DNA of 64,000 nucleotides, from the NCBI GenBank assembly GCA_009192285.1, contig WBVU01000004.1, positions 2,316,001 to 2,380,000 on the forward strand, given 5' to 3'. The DNA comes from Morchella semilibera. Lineage: Eukaryota > Ascomycota > Pezizomycetes > Pezizales > Morchellaceae. The notes below the pieces were generated by a model. The model made no database searches. It was given only the letters and a program-made list of their open reading frames with translations, and was not told where the DNA came from. Positions 1 through 13,407 of the stretch are shown one piece after another. The first letter of the stretch is position 1. Each line of letters begins with the position of its first letter. The position numbers and the translations under genes were made by a program.

Positions 1-1058
<1,058 letters not shown>

Positions 1059-3920
1059 ATTGGCGGCTCAGTAAAGGAAAGACTATCACCGGAACCGGAT
1101 TTGGTTGGCGGTTTGGGATGAACGAGTCGTCTGTCTCTTACTTTCTTGAGAGAGATAGTACAGGAGATCATGGAGGACCGATGGGGTTCTTATATCGATT
1201 CTCGGAGAACCTTTTTGACTAGCAGTGGGCAATAAATGAAGAGTCGAGGAAATTCGTATGGTTCATTACATCGTTAGCGCGATGGCCGTCTGGATAGGCC
1301 ATGCACTTGGGAAGTGAGGTTTCCTGGGGTACATGTTAATTGTTAATTTGCAGTTGGAGCCGTATGCAGGCATGGATGAGGAAGCACCTACCTGCCTGTG
1401 CAGCACAACAGAGAAACGCCGTCGGTACGTTCACACGTTTTTCCGTACATGTGTGGGGGATCTCCGAGCTAGCAAACAAGACGGTATCACTTTAAATTGG
1501 TGTTTAACACTGTCACCGTGGTAGAGCTAGAGTATGATACCCTTAGGCATTGCAGTACAATTAACGGAATGGTAGAAATGATATCTACAAGTCAGTGGTT
1601 GACTACATGTCTGTTAACTTTACATGCATAGGTGGTTTCTACAGCTAACGGACGGAAAGCTCCGAACATTCGTCCTTACACACAAAAAAAGGCTTATTTT
1701 CTTATTACACTTATTAAACCGTTTTCAACAAGCGGATCGACGACCTTCTCTTCTCCTCCCCCTGTGGATCATTAATAACGGTCTCTAGGCCCGAGTCTCC
1801 TGGTAACATGCAAGGATCATGGGTTTACTTTTTGCCGAGAGCGCCCAGAGCCAATAGGGGTCGAGTCAATTAATTCAAATGCCATCCCTGTACGCTACTA
1901 CTGCAGTACTCCTGCCCAGACCACAACCTGTACCTGCTTCAGATGGCGGTGTGGGGTGCGGGGAGATGCGTGCCTATATGCCAGATTGAAATTTGAAGAT
2001 GCGCTTGCGGAGTCTTTGGGTGATGGTCCAGCCGACGACTGGGTTTTCGAGAACATATTCCGTTAGCTTATCATCTAGATGAAGTTTTGGCTTGCTCGAG
2101 CACTCATGATAAAGCATTACAAAATCAGGTCTTTCTACTGGCCACAAAGATGGATACTTGAATCATAATTATTTGTTCATGATGCTATTCGTTCACTTGC
2201 AGATATGTTCTCTGGAATGTTGCATGTCGAAATAAAGATAAATACCCTTGGCGTGTGGTATATAAAGTAAATTTAATGTCATGTACTCTCTAACCCCTGT
2301 GTAATAATTAGCTCAATACCCCGAAGTTTTGGTTATCTACCCAGTACTATGTATGTCTCCTTCACTAGGACATAACTCTCTGGACGCGCAGATAACTCCC
2401 CCCTTAAAAGAAGGTTATTGGTTAGAACCGCATGAATTGTCTTCCTTTGACTGGTAACATGAGCGCCTGGTAACATTGAATGTACCACCAGCAAACCTCC
2501 CCCCCATTCCCCAAAACTTGGTTCTGTTTAGGCTGCCATTTCAGACCCGATTAATGCGGAGAATCCGCCTCAGTTTTCCGGGAGGTCGTGCCACGTGCGT
2601 TCATACCTTCGGGCCGTTAAGCAGTTCCACCATTTGACCCTAGCTAGAGGCGCCTCTTGTGTCATTGGGGTCGGAAGTTGCTCAAAGTCTCTCCCTCCTT
2701 GTGGTAACCAACGCTAGGTGTAGTTACCGGGCTAAATTTCGCCGAGATTGCACATGGTAGAGTTTTTCGCTATGCAAGAACCATGCCATCGTCCGTTCAT
2801 CCTAGAAAATATAATGGTAGACAGATATCATATAGGGGGGCGTAGTCCTTCAATCCCCCGGTGTGTGTGTCGTGGACATAAGGCCTTATAACGAAGAACC
2901 ATATATATAAGCTTACATTACTATAAATTGCTGTGCCCCAAGTTCGATGATCGTAAAATGACCAGTCGTAGTCGTCTGCAGCGATTTCAGAGTATGTTGT
3001 ATCCCCATAGTATGTCACGTCTAGATTTTTTGAGCGGATCGATGACCCTGACCATGAGGCAGATTCCCGGATGAGAAGGCGGACAATGAGGGTTCGTAGA
3101 AACAACGTCTGGCGTACTTATTTTGCAGAGTCTAGCCTACTTGAGAGGTGGTCGAGATTGATATCAAGCGCGGACAGGTGCTTATCTGAGCTCGTATTCG
3201 AGACAACACAATCAAGAGGGCGATGGATTTTCTCTCGCGCACTTGAAGAGTGCATAACGCAATATCACAGTACGCGTGTCGTTCAGAGTTTCTTTGCGGT
3301 ATTCCCTAAATTAAATAGTATTTGGAATTAACTCCTGTTGATCATGTTCAGCAAAGATAATATGCGTGTAACAACGCCTACTCTATATCTAAACGCATGT
3401 ACTTACATCATATACATTTACATAGTGCAATACGTTGCCCTGTGATAAGTACATTCATGTACGAGCATTTCCCGACCCTTGGCCGGAGTAGGAAGTGATG
3501 TAGCTTAAATAGCCCCTTTTAAGCAATTCAGACGGAGATTAAGGAGTTTTAGCTACGCCAGTTGAACAGAAACTCGGACAGAGGTTCTAGCTGTTTTAGC
3601 TAATAAGAGGTACAGGACTTTCTGTCTAAGTGCTTGACTTTCTGTCTAGCTCGTGTGACTAAAGCTCTCTATTGCAACAGGCCATAGTTCTAGAGACTTT
3701 CCCCACTCTTGTGGTACATCTGTTATGTGGTTTAGTTGACTCAAAATCTGTTGACCGAGTCAACACGGGTTGATAGAGGCCGGAAAGAAAAGAGGAGAAA
3801 AGAGGGGAAAAACCGCTTAGACTTGGCACGGACTTTATGTACACATGTGTATGTACAGTCTGTATACCTGCTACCTGCACATACATGTACTTACATGTGG
3901 TAATTGGTGAACATACATGT
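1059..3920. other. Gene-poor stretch
   Basis: I see only short, unrelated open frames with no recognisable domain. A partial copy of the fold-back element described below lies near 3665-3715. Nothing else can be supported. Confidence 0.5.
3665..3715 (+). repeat. Half copy of the fold-back element
   Basis: Begins with TTGCAACAGGCCATAGTTCT and continues through GACTTTCCCC to a terminal GTAC. This matches the loop and right arm of the complete copies at 3921-4010 and 4545-4639. The left arm is missing, so it is a truncated copy. Confidence 0.6.
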
Positions 3921-4010
3921 AGTACTACGGGGGTAGGGGAAAGTCTCCAGAACTGCGCCATGGTTGCAACAGGCCATAGTTCTGGGGGCTTTCCCCTAAC
4001 TCCATAGTAC
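3921..4010 (+). repeat. Fold-back (hairpin) MITE-like element, copy 1
   Basis: Arms of about 35 bp run from GTACTACGG..GGGGAAAGTCTCCAGAACT to AGTTCTGGGGGCTTTCCCC..CCATAGTAC and pair with a few mismatches. The loop contains CCATGGTTGCAACAGGCCAT. Small size, terminal palindromy and repetition suggest a non-autonomous foldback element. There is no coding capacity and I cannot assign a superfamily. Confidence 0.7.
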
Positions 4011-4397
4011 TTTATACATGTATGTACATGTATGTACTTATTCACAACATTCCCCGCCCTTTATCCCACATCAGTTGGCCAAAGGTAATTTTTGCAGCTG
4101 CAGCCTGGATGTAAAGGTTTATCGCCCCCATCTGAACGTGCCGACTTCCAGCATGAAGATTTCGGGGGGCTCTTAATATACGTACAGGAAATGGGTTGTA
4201 CAGCAATTCTCCTAGGCGCTATCTTGATCCCAAACTAAGTAAGCCACATGATGCGCTACATTTAGTATCAACTGGTTAACAATATTAGGAAAATTCTGTG
4301 TTTGAGCTTCGAGGACTAAGATTGGATGTAGTTCGGTTTTGAGTGCCAAAAATATAATGAAACCCATAAAATAAATTTGTTGCTCGAGGTGATATAC

Positions 4398-4402
4398 AAA
4401 AA
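4398..4402 (-). terminator. RNA polymerase III T-tract of tRNA-Cys
   Basis: Five A on the plus strand (TTTTT on the minus strand) about 12 bases past the tRNA 3' end, the normal Pol III stop signal. Confidence 0.6.
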
Positions 4403-4413
4403 GTTATATTCTA

Positions 4414-4486
4414 AGCTCTGAGACCGGTTTGAACGATCGACCCTGCGATCTGCAATCGCATGCTCTAACCACTGAGCTACCAGAGC
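4414..4486 (-). tRNA. tRNA-Cys (GCA)
   Basis: A 73-nt cloverleaf folds cleanly. Acceptor GCTCTGG pairs with TCAGAGC (one G-T); D-arm is GCTC..GAGC; the anticodon stem TGCGA/TCGCA carries loop TTGCAGA, giving anticodon GCA; T-arm is GATCG-TTCAAAC-CGGTC. The discriminator base is T, the U73 identity base expected of tRNA-Cys. There is no intron. It sits between two fold-back elements of the same family. Confidence 0.93.
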
Positions 4487-4544
4487 CAATATTGTGAGGT
4501 CTACGCAAGTTCCCACATGTAGTAAATATCTTGGCAGTCAATAT

Positions 4545-4639
4545 GCACTACGGGGACAGGGGAAAGCCTCCAGAACTATATATGGCCTGTTGCAACCATG
4601 GCCACAGTTCTGGAGACTTTCCCCTACCACGTAGTACTA
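4545..4639 (-). repeat. Fold-back (hairpin) MITE-like element, copy 2
   Basis: Same family as 3921-4010 in opposite orientation. The arms GCACTACGGGGACAGGGG and CCCCTACCACGTAGTAC are paired, and the loop is the reverse complement (ATGGCCTGTTGCAACCATGG). Lies 59 bp upstream of the tRNA-Cys 5' end. Confidence 0.7.
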
Positions 4640-7600
4640 CAAATTTCAAATTATACTAGGTACACCCGCATGGAACGACGGCGGATGATGCCTAATGGTC
4701 ATGAGGGACTGTAGTCAATACTGTATTACAAACACCACCATCAGCAGGGTTACCGCCACTCTTGGAGTTTTAGTTAGATCTCTAGGCTAAGCAGTGAACT
4801 CTCCAAATAGCCTGCTGGGTACAATATCCCTTTTGTCTCATGGGCTGTTATTAGAACGTGTTATATTTTCAACTTTTGGGTTTAAATTTTGAGCTCTTGG
4901 CGCGGCGGGCTATCACACCAAAAACCAGTCGCCAAGAACTAAATATTTAGACCCAGAACTTATTGGCCAATACGCTCTATTTAAGTGTTATTTACTAAGG
5001 TACTAACATGACATATAATACCAAGTATTTCTCGAGCGTAAACCACAGGGTTGAAACGACTTGGCAAAGTTGGCATCTTTAACATTGTATGGGATATATT
5101 ATATTAAGCCACACTAGCAATTGGGGGCATTCACCACATTTATCCCCGCGAGGACCCCGATCCCCCCACGGCCTGAAATTAGCCATGTTTTATCATGGGT
5201 GATTCGAACCGGTAATTCGAACCGTGCAGAAGAGCTGTTCTATGAGTTTGTGGGTAGATCTTCCAAAGCGTACTACCTTGTATGGCCAATATTCTTTTTT
5301 CTCCTCACCCAGCTGATATGGGTTTGAAACTAACTGCTTTAGGCTTATGTAAAAACCAAACCACCAACTCTTTAGCTACATGTAGCTCTTAAAAAAAATG
5401 CCAATATTTGCAATTTGAAAGCTAACGTGATGCTCTTCTTGGCATAAATTGATGTTGTGTAGTAAGCATCACAAGACCAAGAAATATGATACGGAAAAAC
5501 CATAAGGAACCCTGGTCATAAATTTTCGTATACAGCAACTCTCTCCCCAGCCCCAGCCTTCATGGGCTCAGGCCCCTATATTGCCCGGCTCGGGCCGCGA
5601 TCTTTCAACAGTACATACTCGTGCTGCCGGATTGAAGTTGTTCGTACAGAAAAGGTAATTGCATGACCTGTTATTGGCCGCCAGACTACCCCAAACCAAC
5701 CACGCGGCTACCACTAGATCTGGGCTTTCCGTCTACTTTTATGTACACCTCGGGATACATATTTGTACACGTAAGTAGATATCATCTACCTACACAGGTT
5801 TCATCCTGTGTATCATTTAGGGTTATCGGTAGTTAAGATAAGCAGCTACCTTTACGTTCTAGAATATGGTAGGCTGTCCATGGAAGTTCAAGTCACGGAA
5901 AGATAGTCTAATGACACAAAGAGACGTTATTAGCAATGCCGGTTACGCACGTGTATGTGGGTGAAGTGCATTGAAACGGTGGTAGAATGCAATGCAACAT
6001 CGACGCCGAATAAGACAAGGATTTATCGTTCACTTTCTTTGTCAATTAACTCAAGTCCGAAATATATAACGATAAATCTCTTCTTTGTCTGAGTAGAAAA
6101 TGGTGCGAGCATAGGTTTGTTCAACCCAACCCCTAATCATGGTGTATCACTCGCATGTTTATGAGGATGCCCAGCTCTATGCCTAGCCGGCATGTTGCAT
6201 TGCCGGTGAAAAATATCTAGCTAGAGCTTCCTGACACATTCAGACGCTAGGGTAGGTGATATCTGGGGGGTACCAAGGATTAGGACGCGAACCTATCAAA
6301 AGTTAAATGCTTCAGAAACCATGCTGTGGGCAAAAAAAAAACTTGTATAAGTGCCGGCGCTATCTTGCAAAAAAGAAAGAACAATATGGAAGGATACATC
6401 GTTGTTGCAGGTATAAAACCTTCAGGGGAGAGCACATGGTTGGCAGCTACTCATTCGTCTGATCAGATCAAACAATGCATACAGACGGTCGCGGGCTGGA
6501 GATACCTGCGGGTTTCGTTCATATATCTGGTGGGTGGCAATGTAATGTGGCGAAAAAATAAAATACAATGTACTCTACAGCTTGGTTCAGGATAATAGGC
6601 TTCTTTTAAGCCACCCTCATATTCTATCCAGCGGAAATTCCGTACGCCACAGAAAATTACTTGCTAAATTTGTATTCTCGTCCTAAACCTAAAATCTGGC
6701 AAGTACACATCTGCATACCGCGTACCAATAACTTCCTTCACCATGAAAGAGTTCTTTTAGTCAGAACAGTATTAGTCCCTTTTGCCCCTCATGCTCTATC
6801 CCATCCCAATCAAAAGCAGAAAAGTTTTTTATGTATTGGTTTGAACGATCGATCACATTTCTCCGCCAAAAACCTGCTTGTAATCCTGACCGTCACATCC
6901 CTAAACCCACAAATTAAATAACCAGCTAGAATCCTACATACCCAAAATACCCCCACGTTTTACCATGGGTCAATGATCATAATTTTGATAATCCTCATAT
7001 TTATGGTTACTTTAACAGCGGTTTTAGCTTAAACATTACTAAAGTTGATATCTTAATTTACGTTTTAAGCTTATAAATTATCCTTTTTACCACCTTTCAT
7101 CTCAACATTTAAAGGAAAGAGATCTAGGTCTTTAGTATAACGGTTATGCACATCCATGAGTGATATTGTGGAGAGGACAAAGGCCATTTATGTGGATTAA
7201 AGGACCCCAGCAATTCTCCGGCTAGGTAGAATGGTGCGGGGCTAGATACATCTTGAAAAGAAACACGGCTGTAATGGTAATGTGGAAATAACGACGCATA
7301 TGATCGTTACATGTAAGAACATCGTGTTACACCACGCATGAATTCCTCTACTTACGATTGGTCCTATGGACATTACATACAGGTATATATTTAATTTGGG
7401 AAACGTGCACTTTATCACCCATGGCCATGTGCTTGGATAACCAGTATTAAAAGTTGCCGCAGGGCTGGGATTGCTGCCACTTAGACATCTGCATTCTCCT
7501 CGGAATCCCAAATATGGGTATAGAGTGCCGGTATGCCAGAAACAATGTAGACTGGGTGAGATACTCAAAAATACATATACAAGTACATGCTATCAGATCT

Positions 7601-8759
7601 AGAGCCCAGCGGGTAGCGGAATATTTACAAGGGGTGGGGGTTAAATCCCGCACATTGCATATGCCTTTATTAAACTTCTCTTGTCTTTTTTCCCGAAGTA
7701 GACGCGAGTGGCGAGTTGAAGGACAACACGGCTTTCTTGGAGAGTTTCCTCATGTTGAAGTTAGACTTGTGGGTTGGGTCAATGTGCCCAGGTTGTTATC
7801 AACAGTCACATAGACTGCATCACGAAGCAGTGTTAGAACCAAGACGCAATGTGTGCGCGGAAACCAGGTTTGCTTAGAAAAATGGTGTTATTCTTGTATA
7901 CATAGTATCTTCGGTAGAAACACTAGTGCAGAAGACTATCTTTCTAGAATCATATATACAAATCACCCGCGATTTTCTGATTCGTTCGCTTTGTCGCACA
8001 TGTACATTCTCAACATGCTTTAAAGACCTGGACCTGACCATGTGGCTTCGTAGCAAGTTGCTGACTTTATTAGAAAGATAGATATGGTTATACCGAATCA
8101 AAGTCTATAACAACTACAGGAGCCCAGGCGATAATTACAACTACTTTTGAGGGGAAACCGAATCCGCAGAAGCAAAAACTGACGCACGCGTGCACCGTTA
8201 CGTGTTTGACCACAGGTCACCTGCTCATTTCATATCACGAACATTCAAGCCTTGGAAGCTTCTGATCGCTCTAGGGGAGCAATCTCACCTCATCAGGTAC
8301 GACTTCTATATTAGTTAAGCCTTAAATTTATGTTAGCCTTCCTGGCTCTTTTTCAACCCAGCAATCGTAACGTTCCTCAATTGAATCCCGCACAGTTTCC
8401 CCATTTCTGACAACTGAGATGATAGTATTGATATTCATCTCTAGGGAGGATACAAGATTACGCTCTACAGTCACCTGTCTCACCAGTTTCACAAAACCTT
8501 TGGGTCAGAAGATCAAGTGGTAGGCACAAAGAAATAAGTTGGAAAGCCCCTTCATAAAAGAGCTAGTTATACAAATTGTTATTCTGGATGCCCCACTAAC
8601 CTCGCACTAACCCTCTAGACGTTGGGATATAAGTCATAGATCACACAAAACGAGTCCATTACTCGTATTTACCCAGGACTGAGGCTATCTAAGTATATAG
8701 TTAGGTCACATTTCCGGATCCATCTACGGGAACTGGGCTAACAAAGGTTTCCCTAGGTT
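4640..8759. other. Gene-poor stretch
   Basis: No open frame here has a recognisable domain. Near 5195-5228 two B-box-like motifs (GGTTCGAATTACC and GGTTCGAATCACC on the minus strand) stand in tandem without a cloverleaf. A 15-base match to the tRNA-Cys T-arm (GGTTTGAACGATCGA) lies near 6838. Confidence 0.45.
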
Positions 8760-10765
8760 ATGGAGTTGGACTCTGATTCTGAAGGTAATACCTGGCGCTT
8801 ATATGAAGCGGATATGAAGGTAATCAATTTCTAATCTACCCTGACAAGCTCTGAAAGAGTGCTATGACATCTAATTATTTTCGAGTCAATAGGCATTCTC
8901 TACCGACTTTGAGCATACTTTTGCGGACAGGCCAGGCCCACTTCATATGGCAATTTTAGGACCACTAGAATCACAAGAAAGAAATGGACTCAATAATGTT
9001 AGAGCAGGACTTAGTGTCGATTGGGTGAGTCATAATACTTTATCTAAATATATTTACCTAGTCAATTATCTCATGTCAGTTAATGTCCAAATTCTTCAGT
9101 CTCGGCCTCCCAGAGAGTCCAGAATTTTGGTACAAGATATGCCTCCGTCTTACAGCATACTTTCTTCTCCTTGCTATCTCCAGGATCAAGATTGGAGCTT
9201 CGACACACAATATCCGCTACATGTTCAGGAGCAGCATGAGGTTGAAATTAAACAGGAGGACACACAATATCCGCTACATGTTCAAGAGCAGCATGAAGTC
9301 GAGGTTAAACAGGAGGACAAGCAAGGTATGCATATGGCAGTGGGGACGGGAGTACCCTTAGGCTTCCTATCAAGTCCTGACTATAAAACACAACCCAACA
9401 CCCCAGAAAATATAACAGCACCACCGAATTCACCTGAATACTTCTCTGCTGCTCTTAGTACAGCTGCCACTCCCTTTGATTCCGGTACTACAGCTTTTAC
9501 AGTCGCAGCTCACCAGGCTGTTGTTGACCTCTTCCCAGAAATCGCGGATACCTGTATATTCAGGGTGAAACCAACCCTCTCAGAATTAGAAACACAGGGT
9601 ACATCATCTCTCACTCGAGTTTACCCCGCAGTAGAGCCCCGTGAGATCTATCACGCACTACCTTTTCCTAACCTACAATCCTCGAAGCGAAAACGGGCCA
9701 GTGATATGTACCCCGGATCTAACGAAAAATCACTCCCGCCTCCATTAGTCCCCATCGAATCATCGGGTGTTGAGGATCCTCAAGAGGAAGACCAAACATC
9801 AATACGGCCACCAACCGTAGGTGGGCATATACAGCCTCCATTTGCCTCTACTTGCGCTGTCGATGCGTACGAGCCGCTCAAAAGTGGCTACCTATCACAA
9901 CTCTCCTCCAATCTAGTCAATTTAGATTTGCAAAACGTGGTTACTTCCTGACTCCTATAATCTGACTCAAATATGCTAATAAGCTTATCGAGGTATTAGC
10001 CAGGAATATTCCCCACGCGTTCGAAATTCCGGACGTAGCCTCGAACCCCAGCGTTACAATCTCCCCTCGTCATCTTTCTAAGCTTCAAATACCTTCTGCG
10101 CCCCCAGCAAGAAGTTTGTTCGGCCCTGAAGCACCTGAAGGGTATCACAACTTTTCCAAGTCGGTCCTAGATCAGGAGTTTATAGATAGTGACGAAACAG
10201 CCATGTCTGACAATGACATGCTTTCCCCTTCCCCAACCTCAACCCCTACCCCCTTCATATCTAGACCTCTAGCTTTACGCGACTCAAAAGAAATTTTAAA
10301 GGAACAGAATCGGCTACTCCTACGATGGAGGTCCGAAGGTATCAGCTATCGAACTATCAAGAAAAAACTTGGAATTAATGAAGCCGAGAGTACTCTCCGT
10401 GGAAGATTGAGAACTTTAACTAAGCCCAAAAACGAAAGACTAAGAAAACCACAATGGACGGAAGAGGACGTTTGTCATCCACTCACTCTCCCTAAGATGA
10501 TGCATTTGGTACTAATCAACCAGAGCAGATCGAACTCCTCCTCGAAACAGTTGATCCATCTGTTTTAAATGTGAAATGGAAGCAGGTATCGGACACTATC
10601 GTAAGTCTTGGCGGGAGTTATAGGTTCGGACCGAGCACGTGCAAAAAGCAGTATCTTAAACTCGTGGATGAGGGTAGAGCAAGCGCCTTAGTGGGGTGTG
10701 GCGCTGTTGTAGGGAAAAGGTCGAGGTTAGGATCTGAAGGTAGGGAATTGAGAAGACAGGGATAA
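8760..10765 (+). CDS. Myb-like DNA-binding domain protein
   Basis: Exons 8760-8819, 8893-9024, 9100-9936, 9993-10469 and 10526-10765 (the last acceptor could be 10528), all phase 0, give about 581 residues. Branch sites GCTAAT and TACTAAT precede the last two acceptors. The C-terminal third carries the recognisable part: EQNRLLLRWRSEGISYRTIK, EAESTLRGRLRTLTKP and RKPQWTEED, then WKQVSDTI..GGSYRFGPSTCKKQYLKL, resembling Myb/SANT-like proteins I associate with Pezizales. The N-terminal two thirds is Pro/Ser-rich and probably disordered, with an exact-register 19-residue duplication. Function is probably nuclear DNA binding; the target is unknown. The first small exon is the least certain part. 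Confidence 0.72.
9202..9315 (+). repeat. 57-bp tandem duplication inside the Myb-like gene
   Basis: Units 9202-9258 and 9259-9315 differ at a few positions, mostly third bases. Each encodes 19 residues ending in (I/V)KQE, which fits the SUMO-acceptor consensus psi-K-x-E. Confidence 0.9.
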
Positions 10766-12924
10766 CAATTTATACTTTTTTTCGCAGCCCAGACGCTTTC
10801 TGAATATTAGCCTGGTCAGGTCAATTTCATGTGCAGACCAGTGTAGTCCCTTCGATATAATCGGACCCAGCTCGAGCTAATACTTAGGAAACATCTTACT
10901 ACATACGATTCACATTGGATATATCGAAGTCTCGGCTAACCAGGGCTTATAACATGGCATGACGTGTCGTGTTGTAGATATAAAATTGCCGCCTGTTTTA
11001 TTACAGGATTAAAAACCCTTATAACTTTATTATTTAAATCAAATCAATAACTTTCCTTCATATGAAGTATCAATCAATCAATCAATAACTTTCCTTCACA
11101 TATTGTCACTCGTTATTTGAGTCAGCGACTTCAAAAACATACCTCTTGGCGCTCCTGAAAGCCCCTTCTGCCGCTTTGTTCTCTCGCCAACCGAGTAAGC
11201 CCTAATAGGAAGCTTCGCATTGGTACATAAATACATGTACATACATGCACTTGAAAGTCAGAAATCTACTGGTACATATCATAAGGGGGTAGGCTCATGT
11301 AAGTGCCTATCAATCTACCTATAGCGATAAGACACCCAACTTAATAGAACAGACAACGATGAGTAATCCCTTGATACTCGATCTACCGGCGAGGTAGATC
11401 TCCTCGATCGATCCAGGATCACGGTATCACGAATACTAAACAAAAAAAAAAAGCTAAGACAGTAGGTCTAGATACGATCATCAACCAATCCAAAGAGATT
11501 ACTAATTGATACGATCATCAAGTTCAACTTAAATGAAACTTTAGTAGCACCACAAGCCTTGCGTAAAAATTATGGATTTTGATCATTTCCTTTCATTCTG
11601 TCGTCTACATAGTTGCAAGATGTATCTGCCAGAACGTAATAAGGTACAGTTGTACCTCTTGCGTTCTATGCGCTCCTTTTAAAAAAATCCTTAATTCTAG
11701 GGATTATACGTCATCAAAGCTCCAGAAAGCTTGAGAACTGCCAAAGGAAGACGTACGGCTATATCAGATGTTGCAGAGACAGCGCAGAAAAGGGCCTTTT
11801 TCCAGCAGAATTTATTGATAGCTCTTCTTAGCTCTCTCTTCTCTACTCTGAAGCTCCCGTCGTGGGGAAGACCTAGAATATTCTCTATGGTGGACTCTTG
11901 GTATATGTTGTCTATAGTACTCCGGTACCTACGGCACCGCCTTCTCGCATTAACACACGTTTCAAAACATTTTGGGAACCCCATTGTTTCGATTGCCCCT
12001 CTTCTCCAAGGTTCTGCGTCACGCAAAGACCCCACTTCTGCCCTCTCTCTGCGACGGCACGGCCTGTCGGGACAGCAGCGAGAAGGTAACAAGAGATGGG
12101 CTAAGACTTACGATCTGGTCCATTCATGCATGCGATCACATCAAGAGAAAGGTAGGTACATGTAGCAGTTCGGTTCGTTTGGTCTGAATCCGGGGCTCAT
12201 CGGTTTTGGGTACGGTAGTTGGGCGGGGCATTAGTGGTTGGACTTGCGGAAGTAAAGCTGTTACGTTATGTATGATGTGGTAATACAGGGAACTACAAGA
12301 TTTATGCGCATGCACTAAAGGTAAGAATGAAGAACCCCCCCCCTTCCCTTCTGCGCACGCTAGACAAAAGAAAGACGCTCTCTAAAGATTGACAGAAAAG
12401 GAGAAAGAAAGAAAGAAGAGTGGGAGAAAGAGGGGGGGAAACTTGAATTAAGGAAAGGAAATAACAGAAGTACTCGTCAGAACATAAAATAATATTTACA
12501 AGTGAAACCTAACAAGTCAATAAGTGCTACGTTTTCACTCCGTCACAGAAGGCAATAGCGCTCCAAAACCTAAACACCTTCCCCTTCTTCGAGCCACCTC
12601 TAGCCTCGAAAGATGTACCAATAAAGACCCTGGGATCTCTCTCGTCTCTGCCCTTGAAATCAATAAACACGCTAATTCACTCATTTTCATTAGTCTCAAC
12701 CTTGATCACCAATAAGATTCGAAGTAAACCAATGTACCTTTCCGTCCCTAGGAAATCCACATGCCGCATTCTTCTTGAGCGGTCATAGTTCCGCTTGGAA
12801 CAAATCGTCGACCCGAAAAAGGTACCGAAAGTGATTTTTGCTTCCCTCATCTTACTATTCGCGCCGGTTATAGTTAGTTAAGGCCCTAACCACCACCACC
12901 ACCACATGTCTCACTTCTCACTTA
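10766..12924. other. Intergenic stretch with unassigned open frames
   Basis: Overlapping open frames on both strands at 11697-12165 (131 and 144 codons) match nothing I recognise and neither is favoured. A direct repeat of CAATCAATAACTTTCCTTCA occurs near 11042 and 11080. Otherwise nothing can be supported. Confidence 0.4.
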
Positions 12925-13407
12925 CTATTCTGCCAGTGCAACCACCACATCCCACACCGTCACGCCTGCTGGATTCTCAACTACGCAGTGCGGGTGAAAT
13001 TTCAGCACCTCGAAGGCTGCCCAGGCCGTCGGCGGGTCTGTAGCAAACTGAGCGCAAACCGGTGATTCCTTCAGACCCGCCGACGGCCTATCATCATTGC
13101 GGCGGCCAAATGTTGTATCCGCAGCGCACAATGATGGCGAGAAGTGAATTAGCCCAAGCACGGGGTGTAGTGTATATGTCTCCGCCAGTTGGGAAGGTAG
13201 ATGGTGGGTGGGCGCGAGGAAGCGCTTGCTACGAAGAGAGCGACGGGTCTGTAGAACGTCATTCCAGAGGCGGCAAACTTGCTGGCAGGCAATGAGGTCG
13301 TAAAGGTCGAGGTGGGCGAAGATGTCATGGAGGAGGTAAGAGGGGATGCCAGCTCGTGGGGCAGCCTCTGTCTCTGTCTTGGGGATTGTAGGGGGAGGTG
13401 TGAACAT
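12925..13407 (-). CDS. Short F-box protein
   Basis: Single exon, 160 residues. An F-box lies at about residues 20-50: IPSYLLHDIFAHLDLYDLI followed by CQQVCRLWNDVL, with the conserved Leu/Ile/Trp spacing. F-box proteins bind Skp1 and recruit substrates to SCF ubiquitin ligases. The remainder has Trp and Pro but no repeat domain (no WD40, LRR or ankyrin), so the substrate cannot be guessed. Short F-box proteins of this layout are numerous in filamentous ascomycetes. The ATG is the only one ahead of the F-box in this frame. No close neighbour suggests a pathway. Confidence 0.75.
   Translation of the reverse strand: MFTPPPTIPKTETEAAPRAGIPSYLLHDIFAHLDLYDLIACQQVCRLWNDVLQTRRSLRSKRFLAPTHHLPSQLAETYTLHPVLGLIHFSPSLCAADTTFGRRNDDRPSAGLKESPVCAQFATDPPTAWAAFEVLKFHPHCVVENPAGVTVWDVVVALAE

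Noticed and set aside
5195-5228. Two tandem B-box-like motifs
   Set aside because: No cloverleaf and no A box; too short to claim a Pol III gene.
7562-7650. tRNA-like stretch (CCCAGCGGGTAGCGG ... GGGTTAAATCCC)
   Set aside because: No acceptor or anticodon stem pairs; B box too far from consensus.
11697-12165. Open frames of 131 and 144 codons on opposite strands
   Set aside because: No recognisable domain, no sign which strand is real, composition like the surrounding spacer.
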